From positions 369,306-433,305 of the forward strand of contig NZ_JAHKQF010000009.1 in assembly GCF_018860965.1 (NCBI RefSeq): DNA of 64,000 nt. The letters are read 5' to 3'. This document shows positions 32,407 through 43,534 of the stretch, piece after piece (positions within the stretch are counted from its first letter, which is position 1; each line of letters opens with the position of its first letter). Under the pieces are notes generated by a model. The model worked only from the letters and a program-made list of their open reading frames with translations. It had not been told where the DNA came from and did not search any database. Origin of the DNA: Alteromonas sp. C1M14 (lineage in GTDB: Bacteria > Pseudomonadota > Gammaproteobacteria > Enterobacterales > Alteromonadaceae). The position numbers and the translations under genes were made by a program.

Positions 32407-33495
32407 ATGAAACTGGACAAAGTCCAGCTGACCGATTTTCGAAATATCGCCAGTGCAACTCTTATCCCATCTCGCGCTCTAACGATTGTCAGCGGCAAGA
32501 ACGGCAGTGGAAAATCGTCCATTATCGAATCGTTATATTATCTTGGATTCGGTCGGTCATTTCGCACGAACAAACATAGTTCGGTGATTCGGCACGACAG
32601 TCATCAATTTAGTATTTTCGCCCAGTGTGCTGAAACTGATCACACAGCATTTAAAGTGGGGCTTCAACGTTCAAGGGATGATCAGTTTACCTGTGCTATT
32701 AATGGTGAACATTCTAATCGGTTGGCAGATTTAGTCAGTTTAATACCGGTACAGCTTTTTACTCCTCAAAGTACCGATCTTATCATCGGCTCTCCAGGTG
32801 AGCGTAGAAAGTTCATCGACTGGGGGTTGTTCCACGTGGAACATGAATTCAATATTCTGTTCCAGACATACCAAAAATTACTTAAAACCCGAAATGTACT
32901 GCTTAAACAGCAGGCAAATTTAGATGCTCCCGAGAATGCCTATTGGGAGCAACAACTGGTAAAGTGTGGTATATCCCTTAGTGATAAGCGAAAAGCTTAC
33001 GTATCGCGTCTACAGAAGCTATTTAATGCTATTTGTAGTGAATTTCTACCTGAGTTTTCCGTGGAAATTTCGTATTATAAGGGGTGGGAAAAAGACGCGT
33101 CTTTATCAGAAAGCCTTTTACGAAAACGAGACTATGATTTGCGAGTAGGTTATACAACCTCAGGGCCACATAAGTCGGATTTGAAATTTAAAGTAGATGG
33201 CTGTGTTGCCCAAGAGTTACTTTCTCGTGGGCAATTAAGAATGGCAGTAGCAGCGCTTCAATTAGCGCAAACAAAACTGTTTCAACAGGAAACTGAACGC
33301 AAAAGTATTTTTTTACTCGATGATGTTGGCGCTGAGCTCGATATAGAAAAACGAGAGCGATTCATCGATGGTTTGCTTGCAATGGATACTCAGGTTGTTG
33401 TTACAGCCATAGAGCGTGAGCAGTTAGAATTTATTCACAAATATAAAGATAAAAAAATGTTTCACGTGGAACATGGCCGCGTGAACGAGGAGTAA
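32407..33495 (+). CDS. recF: Recombination mediator RecF
   Basis: 362 residues. Walker A GKNGSGKSS near the N-terminus, the SMC-like signature LLSRGQLRMAVAALQLA and Walker B FLLDDVGAELD are present. It helps load RecA at gaps with RecO and RecR. The gene also carries two parS-like palindromes, at 32828-32843 and 33458-33473, that are read as ordinary codons. Confidence 0.96.
   Translation: MKLDKVQLTDFRNIASATLIPSRALTIVSGKNGSGKSSIIESLYYLGFGRSFRTNKHSSVIRHDSHQFSIFAQCAETDHTAFKVGLQRSRDDQFTCAINGEHSNRLADLVSLIPVQLFTPQSTDLIIGSPGERRKFIDWGLFHVEHEFNILFQTYQKLLKTRNVLLKQQANLDAPENAYWEQQLVKCGISLSDKRKAYVSRLQKLFNAICSEFLPEFSVEISYYKGWEKDASLSESLLRKRDYDLRVGYTTSGPHKSDLKFKVDGCVAQELLSRGQLRMAVAALQLAQTKLFQQETERKSIFLLDDVGAELDIEKRERFIDGLLAMDTQVVVTAIEREQLEFIHKYKDKKMFHVEHGRVNEE
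32828..32843. promoter_or_regulatory. parS centromere site 1 (inside recF)
   Basis: TGTTCCACGTGGAACA is a perfect 16-base palindrome and matches known gammaproteobacterial parS variants (consensus TGTTYCACGTGRAACA). It is the expected binding site for the ParB encoded at 17747-18628. Confidence 0.88.
33458..33473. promoter_or_regulatory. parS centromere site 2 (3' end of recF)
   Basis: TGTTTCACGTGGAACA differs from a perfect palindrome at one position and fits the parS consensus. It lies 630 bases from site 1 and just before gyrB. Confidence 0.88.
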
Positions 33496-33502
33496 AGGTT
33501 AG

Positions 33503-35932
<2,430 letters not shown>

Positions 35933-35956
35933 TTGAGTTACCGTTGTTGACAATAA

Positions 35957-35990
35957 ACTGAGATCTCACGCTGGGGTCTCAGTTTTTTTT
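35957..35990 (+). terminator. Terminator after gyrB
   Basis: An inverted repeat (ACTGAGATC near 35957 and GGTCTCAGT near 35975) followed by eight T. It overlaps the last codons of the rhomboid gene on the other strand. Confidence 0.85.
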
Positions 35991-36617
35991 CCCTCTTATC
36001 ATCCCTTCAAAGTAATCCTCTAGGTTAAGTTCGGTCACCTCTGACAGTTCAATTTTCTTACCTTTAAGTAGTGGCGCTAAGGCCATGCCAAATAGCAAGC
36101 CCGCCCAGTGACTCCAATTAGCCGTGTGGTTTATATATACGCTTGCTGTAACGATGGAAATTATTGCTATAAAACCAAGATGTAGGGCGATACCTGGAGG
36201 CAGCAGCCTTTTATTTAACACCCCAGATAAAGAAACTAACCCATACAAGGCAAAAATACCTGGGGAAAGCCCAGCGTAGCCATCAAAGGGAGTGTTGTCT
36301 GTATAGGTGCCTAATAAGGTTGATACCAGTGCGCCTAAGGTATTAGCAAGTAAAATAACGCCAACGGTTCTATAGGAATAGAAGTACCAGGTTAACGGGC
36401 CTATTAGCAGTAAAAATAGGGTGTTGGATAAAAAATGGAGAATGGATGAGTGCAGCAATGGACCAGTGATAAGCCGCCACACTTCACCATGCATAACTTG
36501 TGCGTGGATAGTGCCTATAGAATGTAACAGGGGATCTCGGCCGCCGACAAAGTACTGGGTGGCCAATTGAAAGAGTAAAAGGCTGACGATAAAAAGTAAC
36601 CAGCCTGCAAGGTTTTT
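35979..36617 (-). CDS. Rhomboid-family intramembrane serine protease, 5' end unresolved
   Basis: About 195 residues from a TTG at 36566, or about 212 with the open upstream frame. Rhomboid marks: HSSILHFLSN (H-x4-H-x3-N, His39/His44/Asn48 from the TTG), the serine in GLSPGIFALYG (Ser101) and the catalytic histidine in SHWAGLLFG (His153). About six hydrophobic segments follow. Just upstream of the TTG, in frame, is an obvious first helix (NLAGWLLFIVSLLLFQLA), but the preceding ATG at 36621 is one base out of frame, separated by a run of six A. It may be a slippage site, an error, or a damaged gene. The stop of the gene before it (TGA 36618-36620) is in the same frame as this one. Probably a processing or immunity enzyme for the neighbouring peptide; inferred only. 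Confidence 0.75.
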   Translation of the reverse strand, partial: KNLAGWLLFIVSLLLFQLATQYFVGGRDPLLHSIGTIHAQVMHGEVWRLITGPLLHSSILHFLSNTLFLLLIGPLTWYFYSYRTVGVILLANTLGALVSTLLGTYTDNTPFDGYAGLSPGIFALYGLVSLSGVLNKRLLPPGIALHLGFIAIISIVTASVYINHTANWSHWAGLLFGMALAPLLKGKKIELSEVTELNLEDYFEGMIRGKKN

Positions 36618-37028
36618 TCATATGGCGTTGTGGTTAAATAGCCAGTAAAAAAAGATCGTTCTTTGATGTAAGCATTTGGGAAAATGAAAAGAAATACGGT
36701 AGTCAGTGATGATGGCGAGGGTGATTAGAAAAAATAAAAAAGCGCCTTTTGAGAAAATGAGGCTTTGAATTAGGATGGCACTGACTAACACCACCAGCGT
36801 GGACACAACAGACATACCTAAACAAATGCGATACCTTGTTTGATATCGTTTAATTAATCTTGGTGCTAGCTGGTTACAAGATGTTGGGGGAACAAATTGA
36901 TGATAACGGGGCGTGGCTAGCAATACAGCTGTTAGCGGAGACCAGTTTTTTAAGGCCCTATATACATCTTCAACGGAGTTATAGTATTTAACTCTACCAC
37001 CTTGCAGTAGGGCCCATTTGTTAGCCAT
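36618..37028 (-). CDS. Small two-TM protein in the microcin-like operon
   Basis: 136 residues, not recognised. A polar N-terminal half (about 1-67) is followed by two adjacent hydrophobic helices (about 69-92 and 95-110) and a basic, aromatic C-terminus. No catalytic motif is seen. It is the second gene of an apparent three-gene operon, 17 bases after the double-glycine peptide gene and immediately before the rhomboid gene (ATGA junction). Two-helix membrane proteins beside bacteriocin genes are often immunity proteins; this role is inferred from position. Confidence 0.65.
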   Translation of the reverse strand: MANKWALLQGGRVKYYNSVEDVYRALKNWSPLTAVLLATPRYHQFVPPTSCNQLAPRLIKRYQTRYRICLGMSVVSTLVVLVSAILIQSLIFSKGAFLFFLITLAIITDYRISFHFPKCLHQRTIFFYWLFNHNAI

Positions 37029-37045
37029 AGATGTCTATCTGCAAA

Positions 37046-37228
37046 TTATCTTGCTTGTGAATAGGCGGCGTAGAGCATACCAACACCAATTGCAACGCCG
37101 AAGCCCATAGCAAAGGGCGCACTGGCGATAGCTGCTGTTGCTGCAAGTGCAAGTGACGCCGCGCCTCCATCTTCTAAAGACATGCCGCCATTTACAGTTT
37201 CAATTTCATATATCTTTAACCCGCGCAT
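37046..37228 (-). CDS. Microcin/bacteriocin-like precursor with double-glycine leader
   Basis: 60 residues. The N-terminus MRGLKIYEIETVNGG matches the colicin V-type leader pattern (MRxLxxxE[IL][DE]xVxGG), so cleavage after Gly15 by a C39-type peptidase/ABC exporter is expected. The 45-residue core is Ala/Gly-rich and hydrophobic, ending in a helix-like stretch FGVAIGVGMLYAAYSQAR with small-residue spacing (G44xxxG48), no cysteine, and one near-terminal arginine. AAGGAG ten bases before the ATG is a strong ribosome site. No exporter gene is in the window. A genuine class II microcin or a related signalling peptide are both possible. Confidence 0.72.
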   Translation of the reverse strand: MRGLKIYEIETVNGGMSLEDGGAASLALAATAAIASAPFAMGFGVAIGVGMLYAAYSQAR

Positions 37229-37459
37229 TAGGTAAAGCTCCTTGTGTTAAATAAGCCAGAGTTGCGTTGAGGACAAAATCGATTAAACGTAATTATTCTT
37301 TATATCCTATAGTGATGATATTGAACCTAGAGCCAGTTTTACCTAAAAATTGTGATTTCTTTTAAGTAAAAACATGCCATCCTATTTAATGCATACCTTG
37401 CTGTGATTTTCGTCAAAGGTAGGGCACAGCATCTTTAAAACGACGTAAAGTGAAAAACC

Positions 37460-38149
37460 ATGTGTGGATTTATAAAGCGCGTTACAGACTCACCTGCGGT
37501 GATTAACTTGCTAGACGAAGTGGGATTACAAGAAGTCATTCCAAACTTTAGGGTTGAGCAAGGAGAGCTGAATTTCTACCCCGCGTTTGGACAAAATCCG
37601 ACGCGTAGGATCGCCAATGTCATTATTAGTCCAGAAAAAACTGTAGATGCAACTTGGTGGTTCGATTGCAAAGCTGTGGGTAATACCCTAGAAGTAGGAA
37701 AACGTACTACCTTTAACGCCCGTAATCTTGATAGCCCATATTGGCAAAAAGCCGTGCAAGGATACCGAGCCATAATCGTAGCTACCGCGGTGGGGGAATC
37801 TCAACAAATGGGTAAGGGTAGTCAACACTACTTAATGGAAGCCGATAAAGGGTTGTTGATTGGTGCGGTTTATCGTCCCTTCGCTAACGGACTATATAGC
37901 ACAGCGGTCATTACGCGACCGCCTCACGAACGTTTTAGCGACTATCATGATAAATCTATACCTTGTTTTTTACCCCACGATGCTGACTTTGTTTCAGCTT
38001 GGTTGTCGGATACTAAAGTGGATCCCGTCATTGATGAAGTGCTTGCTAAGCCAAAAATATATCAAGATTTGAAAGTGACGAATGTAAAAACATTCAAAAA
38101 TGCAGACGCCAAAGGTATGCCAGAATATTTAGATGCAGATGTTATCTAG
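37460..38149 (+). CDS. SRAP-domain protein (YedK/HMCES-like), divergent member
   Basis: 229 residues, opening MCG, which exposes Cys2 after methionine removal as in SRAP proteins. The other candidate active residues are present: Asn86 in TFNARN, Glu113 in VGES, and His163 in DYHDKSIP. SRAP proteins crosslink to abasic sites in single-stranded DNA to protect replication forks. The usual GFYEW and DRMPV motifs are altered, so it is a diverged member. It is divergent from the microcin-like operon, with about 230 bases between the starts. Confidence 0.8.
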   Translation: MCGFIKRVTDSPAVINLLDEVGLQEVIPNFRVEQGELNFYPAFGQNPTRRIANVIISPEKTVDATWWFDCKAVGNTLEVGKRTTFNARNLDSPYWQKAVQGYRAIIVATAVGESQQMGKGSQHYLMEADKGLLIGAVYRPFANGLYSTAVITRPPHERFSDYHDKSIPCFLPHDADFVSAWLSDTKVDPVIDEVLAKPKIYQDLKVTNVKTFKNADAKGMPEYLDADVI

Positions 38150-38202
38150 CAAGACTTTAATAGGTAGTAAGTCTTTACTTTCGTGCTGGGTGGGGATAGG
38201 TT

Positions 38203-38230
38203 GAAAGGACAGAGAGATTACTGTCCTTTC
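38203..38230. terminator. Inverted repeat between SRAP gene and lipoprotein gene
   Basis: Ten-base arms GAAAGGACAG and CTGTCCTTTC with an eight-base loop, located between converging genes. A long T-tract is lacking, so it may be a weak bidirectional terminator. Confidence 0.5.
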
Positions 38231-38252
38231 GCTTTGAAAGCTAACGGTGAGG

Positions 38253-38705
38253 TTAAGAAGCCGTAGACTGGGGAATGATTGTAAGCATTACCTCACCGCC
38301 GCTAGCCGGGGTGAAATTGAAGCGATACAGCCCGGTTGTCTCAGGGGTGAACTGAATATTTTCTGATTCCGTGCCGCAAATCATATAAGTAGCCGATTGA
38401 GGAATGACAACCTGCCCCTTATAGCGGGCGCCGCAGGTTTGATCTGGAGTCCAAAAAGCATCGGATAACCTGAAATCGTAGGGCTGGCCATCGGCAATTA
38501 ATTCTACATCCACGTACCAACCTTCATCGCCTTCCTTTAACTTATAAGGCAAATTTGCTTCCCACCAATTAAACACACCCCGTAAATAAAGGTTTTCGAA
38601 TTTAATGGTCGGGGCTTCTATAATGCCGGGAATGGACACCACACTGGTAGAGCTGCAACCCGACAGCAAGGCAAACATCAACAATAAGGTGAAACGTTTA
38701 ATCAT
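38253..38705 (-). CDS. Small lipoprotein, unknown function
   Basis: 150 residues. Lipoprotein signal with lipobox LLSGC (Cys17). The mature part contains YLRGVFNWWEANLPYKL, which looks like the start of an E-set or starch-binding-like beta domain (as in pullulanase or cyclomaltodextrinase N-terminal modules), and YVDVELIADGQPYDFRLSD. Two further cysteines (in DQTCGARY and YMICGTES) might form a disulfide. Not recognised as a named family. It is downstream of glyS on the same strand. Confidence 0.65.
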   Translation of the reverse strand: MIKRFTLLLMFALLSGCSSTSVVSIPGIIEAPTIKFENLYLRGVFNWWEANLPYKLKEGDEGWYVDVELIADGQPYDFRLSDAFWTPDQTCGARYKGQVVIPQSATYMICGTESENIQFTPETTGLYRFNFTPASGGEVMLTIIPQSTAS

Positions 38706-38763
38706 TATTACCTCTTAAAACGACGTGCCCGCATGACTCTCACGGGCATATCTGGCTTGCAGG

Positions 38764-40833
38764 CTACTTAGACAGCAATGAAATATCAGCAGCTTCTAGG
38801 AACTGTTGTCTTAATAACGACAACAAGGCTAACCGATTGTTCCGTACAGTGATATCTTCTGCCATAACCATGACATTGTCGAAGAAGTCATCTACCGCTT
38901 CACGCAATGTGGCCAACGCGCTAAGTACACGGTTATAGTCTTTATCGGCTACGCCGCTTTTAACATCATGCTGTACACTTTGTAGCGCCGCATATAAGGT
39001 TTTTTCAGCAGGCTCGCTAAGTATTGCCTCATTGACTTCATTCGAGACACTGTCAGCTTGTTTCGCTAGGATGTTAGCTACACGCTTGTTGCCAGCAGCG
39101 AGGGCCTCGGCTTCGTCTCGCTCTTTAAATGCTGCCACCGCTTGTACACGGGCAACGTAGTCAGCAGGACGAGTAGGGCGTCGAGCTGAGACCGCTTGGA
39201 TAACATCAATACTCACGCCTTGATCCTGCAATAACGCCACAAACCGGCCTAGAACAAAGTCGACCACTTGTTTTTGGCAGTCTTTATTCGTTAGTTTGTC
39301 CCCATATACGTCAATGGCTTCTGCAATCAGTTCTTCCAGATCTAGTGGCAGGTCTTTTTCAACGATGATCCGTAACACGCCGATGGCCGCACGTCGAAGT
39401 GCGAAGGGGTCTTTATCACCTTTAGGTAATTGGCCTATACCAAAAATACCTACCAAGGTGTCTAGCTTGTCAGCTAATGACACCGCTGCACTTACCCCTG
39501 AATTGGGCAATTGGTCACCGGAAAACCGTGGCATATATTGTTCATATAGCGCTTCAGCAACCTGGCTGTCTTCTCCATCATTTAAGGCATAGTATTTTCC
39601 CATCACCCCTTGAACATCAGGAAATTCCATTACCATGTTGGTCATTAAGTCCGTTTTCGCTAACAACCCAGCGCGAGCGGCTTTTTCTGCATCGGCATTT
39701 ATTTTGCCAGCAATAGAGCCCGATAGCGCCGAGATACGATTTGACTTGTCTTTAAGCGTACCTAGCTGCTTTTGGAAGAGCACCGAACTTAAGCTATCTA
39801 AGCGGCTTTCCAAGGTGGTTTTCTTATCTGTAGTAAAGAAAAACTCAGCGTCGGCCAAGCGCGGACGAATGACTTTTTCATTACCTGAGATAACCTGAAT
39901 GGGATCTTGAGATTCAATATTGCTGACAAACAAGAAACGGTTGTCTAACGTACCATCACGGGTAAGCAGAGGAACGTACTTTTGGTCGTCTTTCATCGTG
40001 TAGATAAGCGCTTCTTTGGGTACATCTAAGAATGCTGCGTCGAAAGAGGCTTGAAGTACAACCGGCCACTCTACAAGGGACGCAATCTCTTCTAGCAGGC
40101 TTTCGTTATAATCTGCCGTCAGTTGCAATGCTGAAGCGGCTTCTTCGAGTGCCTTACGAATTAACTCAGCACGTTCGTTAAAATCCGCAATGACGTAATG
40201 GGCTTTCAAGGCTGCTGCGTAATTATCAGCATGATCAAGTTCAAACGTGGATTCGCCGTGAAAGCGGTGTCCTTGAACCGTGCGGCTGCTTATTTTACCT
40301 AATACTGCTAATGGAAGTAGTTGGTCACCGTAAAGGGCGGTGACGGTATGTACCGGGCGAATAAACTGAGTTGTTGATGTGCCCCAGCGCATGGCTTTAG
40401 GAATGGGCAGTTTACTGATGGCTTGACTGACCAAATCTTCAATCAGGTGATCAATGGACTGGCCAGCAACTTTAGCACGGTGAAGTAACCATTCGCCTTT
40501 ATCGGTTTTTAGGCGCTCTGCGCTACTGACTTCAATGCCATTGCCCCGTGCCCAGCCTAGTGCGGCCTTGGTTGGGTTGCCATCGCTATCAAATGCCGCT
40601 GCTATTGCAGGACCGCGTTTTTCTACAATTTTATCTTCTTGGGATTCCGCCAACTGCATAACGGTAACGGCTAAGCGTCGTGGCGCGGCAAACCACTTTA
40701 TCTGTGAAAATTGTAAATCAGCATGCTTTAGTGCTGCTTCCATATGATCAGCGAAGCTTTGACCTAAGTTCTTTAAGGCTTTTGGCGGTAACTCTTCGGT
40801 TCCGATTTCTACAAGTAAGTTTTCAGTCCGCAC
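38764..40833 (-). CDS. glyS: Glycine-tRNA ligase beta subunit
   Basis: 689 residues, as in E. coli. It begins with [21 protein letters not shown], the usual N-terminus. It contains the HD-like domain and the anticodon-binding C-terminus. It pairs with GlyQ to charge tRNA(Gly). Starts two bases after the glyQ stop. Confidence 0.98.
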   Translation of the reverse strand: MRTENLLVEIGTEELPPKALKNLGQSFADHMEAALKHADLQFSQIKWFAAPRRLAVTVMQLAESQEDKIVEKRGPAIAAAFDSDGNPTKAALGWARGNGIEVSSAERLKTDKGEWLLHRAKVAGQSIDHLIEDLVSQAISKLPIPKAMRWGTSTTQFIRPVHTVTALYGDQLLPLAVLGKISSRTVQGHRFHGESTFELDHADNYAAALKAHYVIADFNERAELIRKALEEAASALQLTADYNESLLEEIASLVEWPVVLQASFDAAFLDVPKEALIYTMKDDQKYVPLLTRDGTLDNRFLFVSNIESQDPIQVISGNEKVIRPRLADAEFFFTTDKKTTLESRLDSLSSVLFQKQLGTLKDKSNRISALSGSIAGKINADAEKAARAGLLAKTDLMTNMVMEFPDVQGVMGKYYALNDGEDSQVAEALYEQYMPRFSGDQLPNSGVSAAVSLADKLDTLVGIFGIGQLPKGDKDPFALRRAAIGVLRIIVEKDLPLDLEELIAEAIDVYGDKLTNKDCQKQVVDFVLGRFVALLQDQGVSIDVIQAVSARRPTRPADYVARVQAVAAFKERDEAEALAAGNKRVANILAKQADSVSNEVNEAILSEPAEKTLYAALQSVQHDVKSGVADKDYNRVLSALATLREAVDDFFDNVMVMAEDITVRNNRLALLSLLRQQFLEAADISLLSK

Positions 40834-40835
40834 GA

Positions 40836-41741
40836 CTACTGCTCCTTTTTACACATAGGAAAACCAAGGGCTTCTCTGGCCTGGTAATAACTTTCGGCAC
40901 AGGCTTTGGCTAATGCTCTAACCCGTAAAATATAGCGCTGGCGTTCTGTTACCGAAATGGCATGACGGGCGTCCAGCAAATTGAATGCATGGGAGGCTTT
41001 CATCACTTGCTCATAAGCGGGTAAGGGCAGGTTCTGTTCTATTAACAGTTGACTGGCGGCTTCGCACTCGTCAAAGGTTTTAAATAAAAATTCCACATTG
41101 GCGTGCTCAAAATTATAGGCAGATTGCTCTACTTCATTTTGGTGGAATACATCGCCATAGGTGACCTTGCCCATAGGGCCATCGGTCCATACTAGGTCAT
41201 AAATACTGTCTACACCTTGCACATACATGGCTAGACGTTCTAAACCATAGGTAATTTCACCGGTAACGGGCTTACATTCCAAGCCGCCGACCTGCTGGAA
41301 ATAGGTAAACTGGGTAACTTCCATACCGTTAAGCCATACTTCCCAACCTAAACCCCATGCGCCAAGAGTGGGAGATTCCCAGTTGTCTTCAACAAACCGA
41401 ATATCATGCACTAAGGGATCAAAGCCAAGTTCACGTAGTGAACCTAGGTATAACTCTTGAATATTATCAGGGGACGGTTTAAGCATGACCTGAAATTGAT
41501 AATAGTGCTGCAAACGATTGGGGTTTTCGCCATATCGGCCGTCGGTTGGACGACGACAAGGTTGTACGTAGGCACTGCTAATCGGCTCAGGGCCGAGAGA
41601 GCGAAGGAAGGTCATTGGGTGAAATGTCCCTGCGCCCACTTCCATATCTAAAGGCTGGATAACTACGCATCCTTGACGCGCCCAATAATCCTGCAGTGCG
41701 AGGATCAAACCCTGAAAGGTTTTAATATCGTATTTCTGCAT
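40836..41741 (-). CDS. glyQ: Glycine-tRNA ligase alpha subunit
   Basis: 301 residues. Class II synthetase core with [31 protein letters not shown] and the [20 protein letters not shown] region. It carries the catalytic site of the alpha2beta2 enzyme. Forms a two-gene operon with glyS. Confidence 0.98.
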   Translation of the reverse strand: MQKYDIKTFQGLILALQDYWARQGCVVIQPLDMEVGAGTFHPMTFLRSLGPEPISSAYVQPCRRPTDGRYGENPNRLQHYYQFQVMLKPSPDNIQELYLGSLRELGFDPLVHDIRFVEDNWESPTLGAWGLGWEVWLNGMEVTQFTYFQQVGGLECKPVTGEITYGLERLAMYVQGVDSIYDLVWTDGPMGKVTYGDVFHQNEVEQSAYNFEHANVEFLFKTFDECEAASQLLIEQNLPLPAYEQVMKASHAFNLLDARHAISVTERQRYILRVRALAKACAESYYQAREALGFPMCKKEQ

Positions 41742-41859
41742 GTTTGCTGCTTATAACTGACCATTGTAAAGGTGGAGTAGTATACAATTTGTAGGCTGAT
41801 GAATGTAGGTAGAATCGGTTAAATCTTTAGAAAAAGGGCATTTAAGGGCGGGAGAAGAC

Positions 41860-42450
41860 ATGGAACAGGAAAATAACGGGGTACGTTGTGCTTGGGAAAC
41901 CCATGATCCTGAGTATATACGATATCACGACGAGCAATGGGGGCGGCCCGAATTAGATAGCCAAGTGTTATTTGCTAAGTTGTGCTTGGATGGACAACAG
42001 GCGGGGTTATCTTGGATAACCATTTTAAAGAAGCAAAAGCATTACGAAGACGCATTCTTTAACTTTGACCCTAAGCGTATTGTTACTTTGGGGGATAAAG
42101 ATGTCGAACGATTAATGTTGAACCCGGGCATTATAAGAAACCGCTTAAAGATAAAAAGTATTATCTCTAATGCCCATGCTTACTTAGCCATTAGCCGGGA
42201 AAGGACATTTAGTGACTTTATTTGGCAATTTACCCAGTACAAAACCATCGTCAATAGTTGGCAAGATCCCAGTGAGGTACCGGTGAGTACGCCAGAATCG
42301 GTGGCCATGGCAAAAGCACTAAAAAAAGCCGGTTTTAAGTTCGTAGGAGACACCATTTGCTATGCGTTTATGCAAGCCTGTGGTTTGGTAAACGACCACC
42401 TTACTCACTGTCGCTGTTATGACGAAGTGAGCAAGTTGGCTAGGAGGTAG
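41860..42450 (+). CDS. tag: DNA-3-methyladenine glycosylase I
   Basis: 196 residues. RCAWETHDPEYIRYHDEQWGRPE at the start, GLSWITILKK, and the C-terminal CGLVNDHLTHCRC zinc-binding segment are standard for Tag. It removes 3-methyladenine from DNA. It is divergent from glyQ, as in several relatives. Confidence 0.97.
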   Translation: MEQENNGVRCAWETHDPEYIRYHDEQWGRPELDSQVLFAKLCLDGQQAGLSWITILKKQKHYEDAFFNFDPKRIVTLGDKDVERLMLNPGIIRNRLKIKSIISNAHAYLAISRERTFSDFIWQFTQYKTIVNSWQDPSEVPVSTPESVAMAKALKKAGFKFVGDTICYAFMQACGLVNDHLTHCRCYDEVSKLARR

Positions 42451-42509
42451 CTATTTAGCAGGTAAAAATTGTCAGCAACGCTGAGTATTTCGTTTACCTG
42501 CTGATATGG

Positions 42510-42962
42510 CTAGTTAATCTGTGTGCAAAAATGTCGAATGCTGTCTAATTCCTTAAGGACTTGAGACTCAAACTCAGATTCAATTTGCTCTCTGGCTTCA
42601 TCTTGCTTTCGACGCTCTTTTGCTGTTAATTTTTTTCGTTCTTCTAAAATAGCAAAGCCACTAATTTCGACGAACAGGTTATGAATATGTGGAAACTTTT
42701 CTCGATATTCTGGGCGAGACTGTAAGGGTAGTGCATTGAGCAGCTTACATATACGGATCGTCCCTTCAGACAAATCACATTGCTGTTGTTGCATTGCCTT
42801 GCTAATAACAATAATACTTTCTGTGATTGAGTCTATTCGAGCATCACGTGCGGCTTGTTGTCGTACATTTTGCTGCTTTAACATGAAAAGCAGCTTGCCT
42901 GCATAGATGCCTAGCCCAAGAATAATAAGAATTCCTATAACAACGGCTACGGTTAACCACAT
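42510..42962 (-). CDS. DUF2489 family membrane-anchored protein
   Basis: 150 residues. One N-terminal helix (about 4-25) is followed by a highly charged helical region, then a conserved-looking block (SEGTIRICKLLNALPL...REKFPHIHNLFVEISGFAILEERKKL). I recall this family as DUF2489, found beside yihI in Vibrio and relatives. Function unknown. It is 12 bases downstream of yihI. Confidence 0.7.
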   Translation of the reverse strand: MWLTVAVVIGILIILGLGIYAGKLLFMLKQQNVRQQAARDARIDSITESIIVISKAMQQQQCDLSEGTIRICKLLNALPLQSRPEYREKFPHIHNLFVEISGFAILEERKKLTAKERRKQDEAREQIESEFESQVLKELDSIRHFCTQIN

Positions 42963-42974
42963 AGTTATAACCCT

Positions 42975-43487
42975 TTAGTCTTTAAATTCATCCAAACTGA
43001 TGGCGTCGAGTTGTGCGAGGGGATCCACATCGTCTTCGTCGTCATCGGTTTCGGTAATGCCTAATAGATCGCACAGTATTCTGTGACGAGCCATCTTTTC
43101 ATCTACGTATTGCTGCTCGGCTCGAGAGATGGCTTTGTCGCTATCGAGTTTATCTAGCAATGAGGCTAACTTGGTGTCGGCTTCTAATGCTGCAAGTTCG
43201 TCTGCTGGTGTGGCATACTTTTTCTGTGCCTGTGTTTTCACCGGCGCTTTCACTAATGGCACGGGTTTTTTACTTCCGTGTCGGGGGTCTTGATTAACCT
43301 TGGTCGGTTTATTGCTTTTTTGCGTATTCTCTACCGAATTTCGGCTACCCGCAGGGTTACCTAACCGCCGTTTTGACTTCGGCGTATTAACTTTACCCTT
43401 GTTTTTTCTTTCTTCAGGTTTGAAGTCGGGGTCTTTTCTTACACCGATCATACCGATTTTGCGGGATTTCTTTGAACGAGACGACAT
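42975..43487 (-). CDS. yihI: Der GTPase-activating protein YihI
   Basis: 170 residues. A basic N-terminal half (SRSKKSRKIGMIGVRKDPDF, PKSKRRLGNPAGSR) and an acidic C-terminal half with ALEADTKLASLLDKLDSDKA match YihI. It stimulates Der (EngA) GTPase and so affects 50S assembly. Neighbourhood (near engB and polA) is similar to E. coli. Confidence 0.9.
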   Translation of the reverse strand: MSSRSKKSRKIGMIGVRKDPDFKPEERKNKGKVNTPKSKRRLGNPAGSRNSVENTQKSNKPTKVNQDPRHGSKKPVPLVKAPVKTQAQKKYATPADELAALEADTKLASLLDKLDSDKAISRAEQQYVDEKMARHRILCDLLGITETDDDEDDVDPLAQLDAISLDEFKD

Positions 43488-43534
43488 ATCTTTGTCTCCT
43501 GATTAAAATGGTCGAGCACAATTATACCGCGTAT

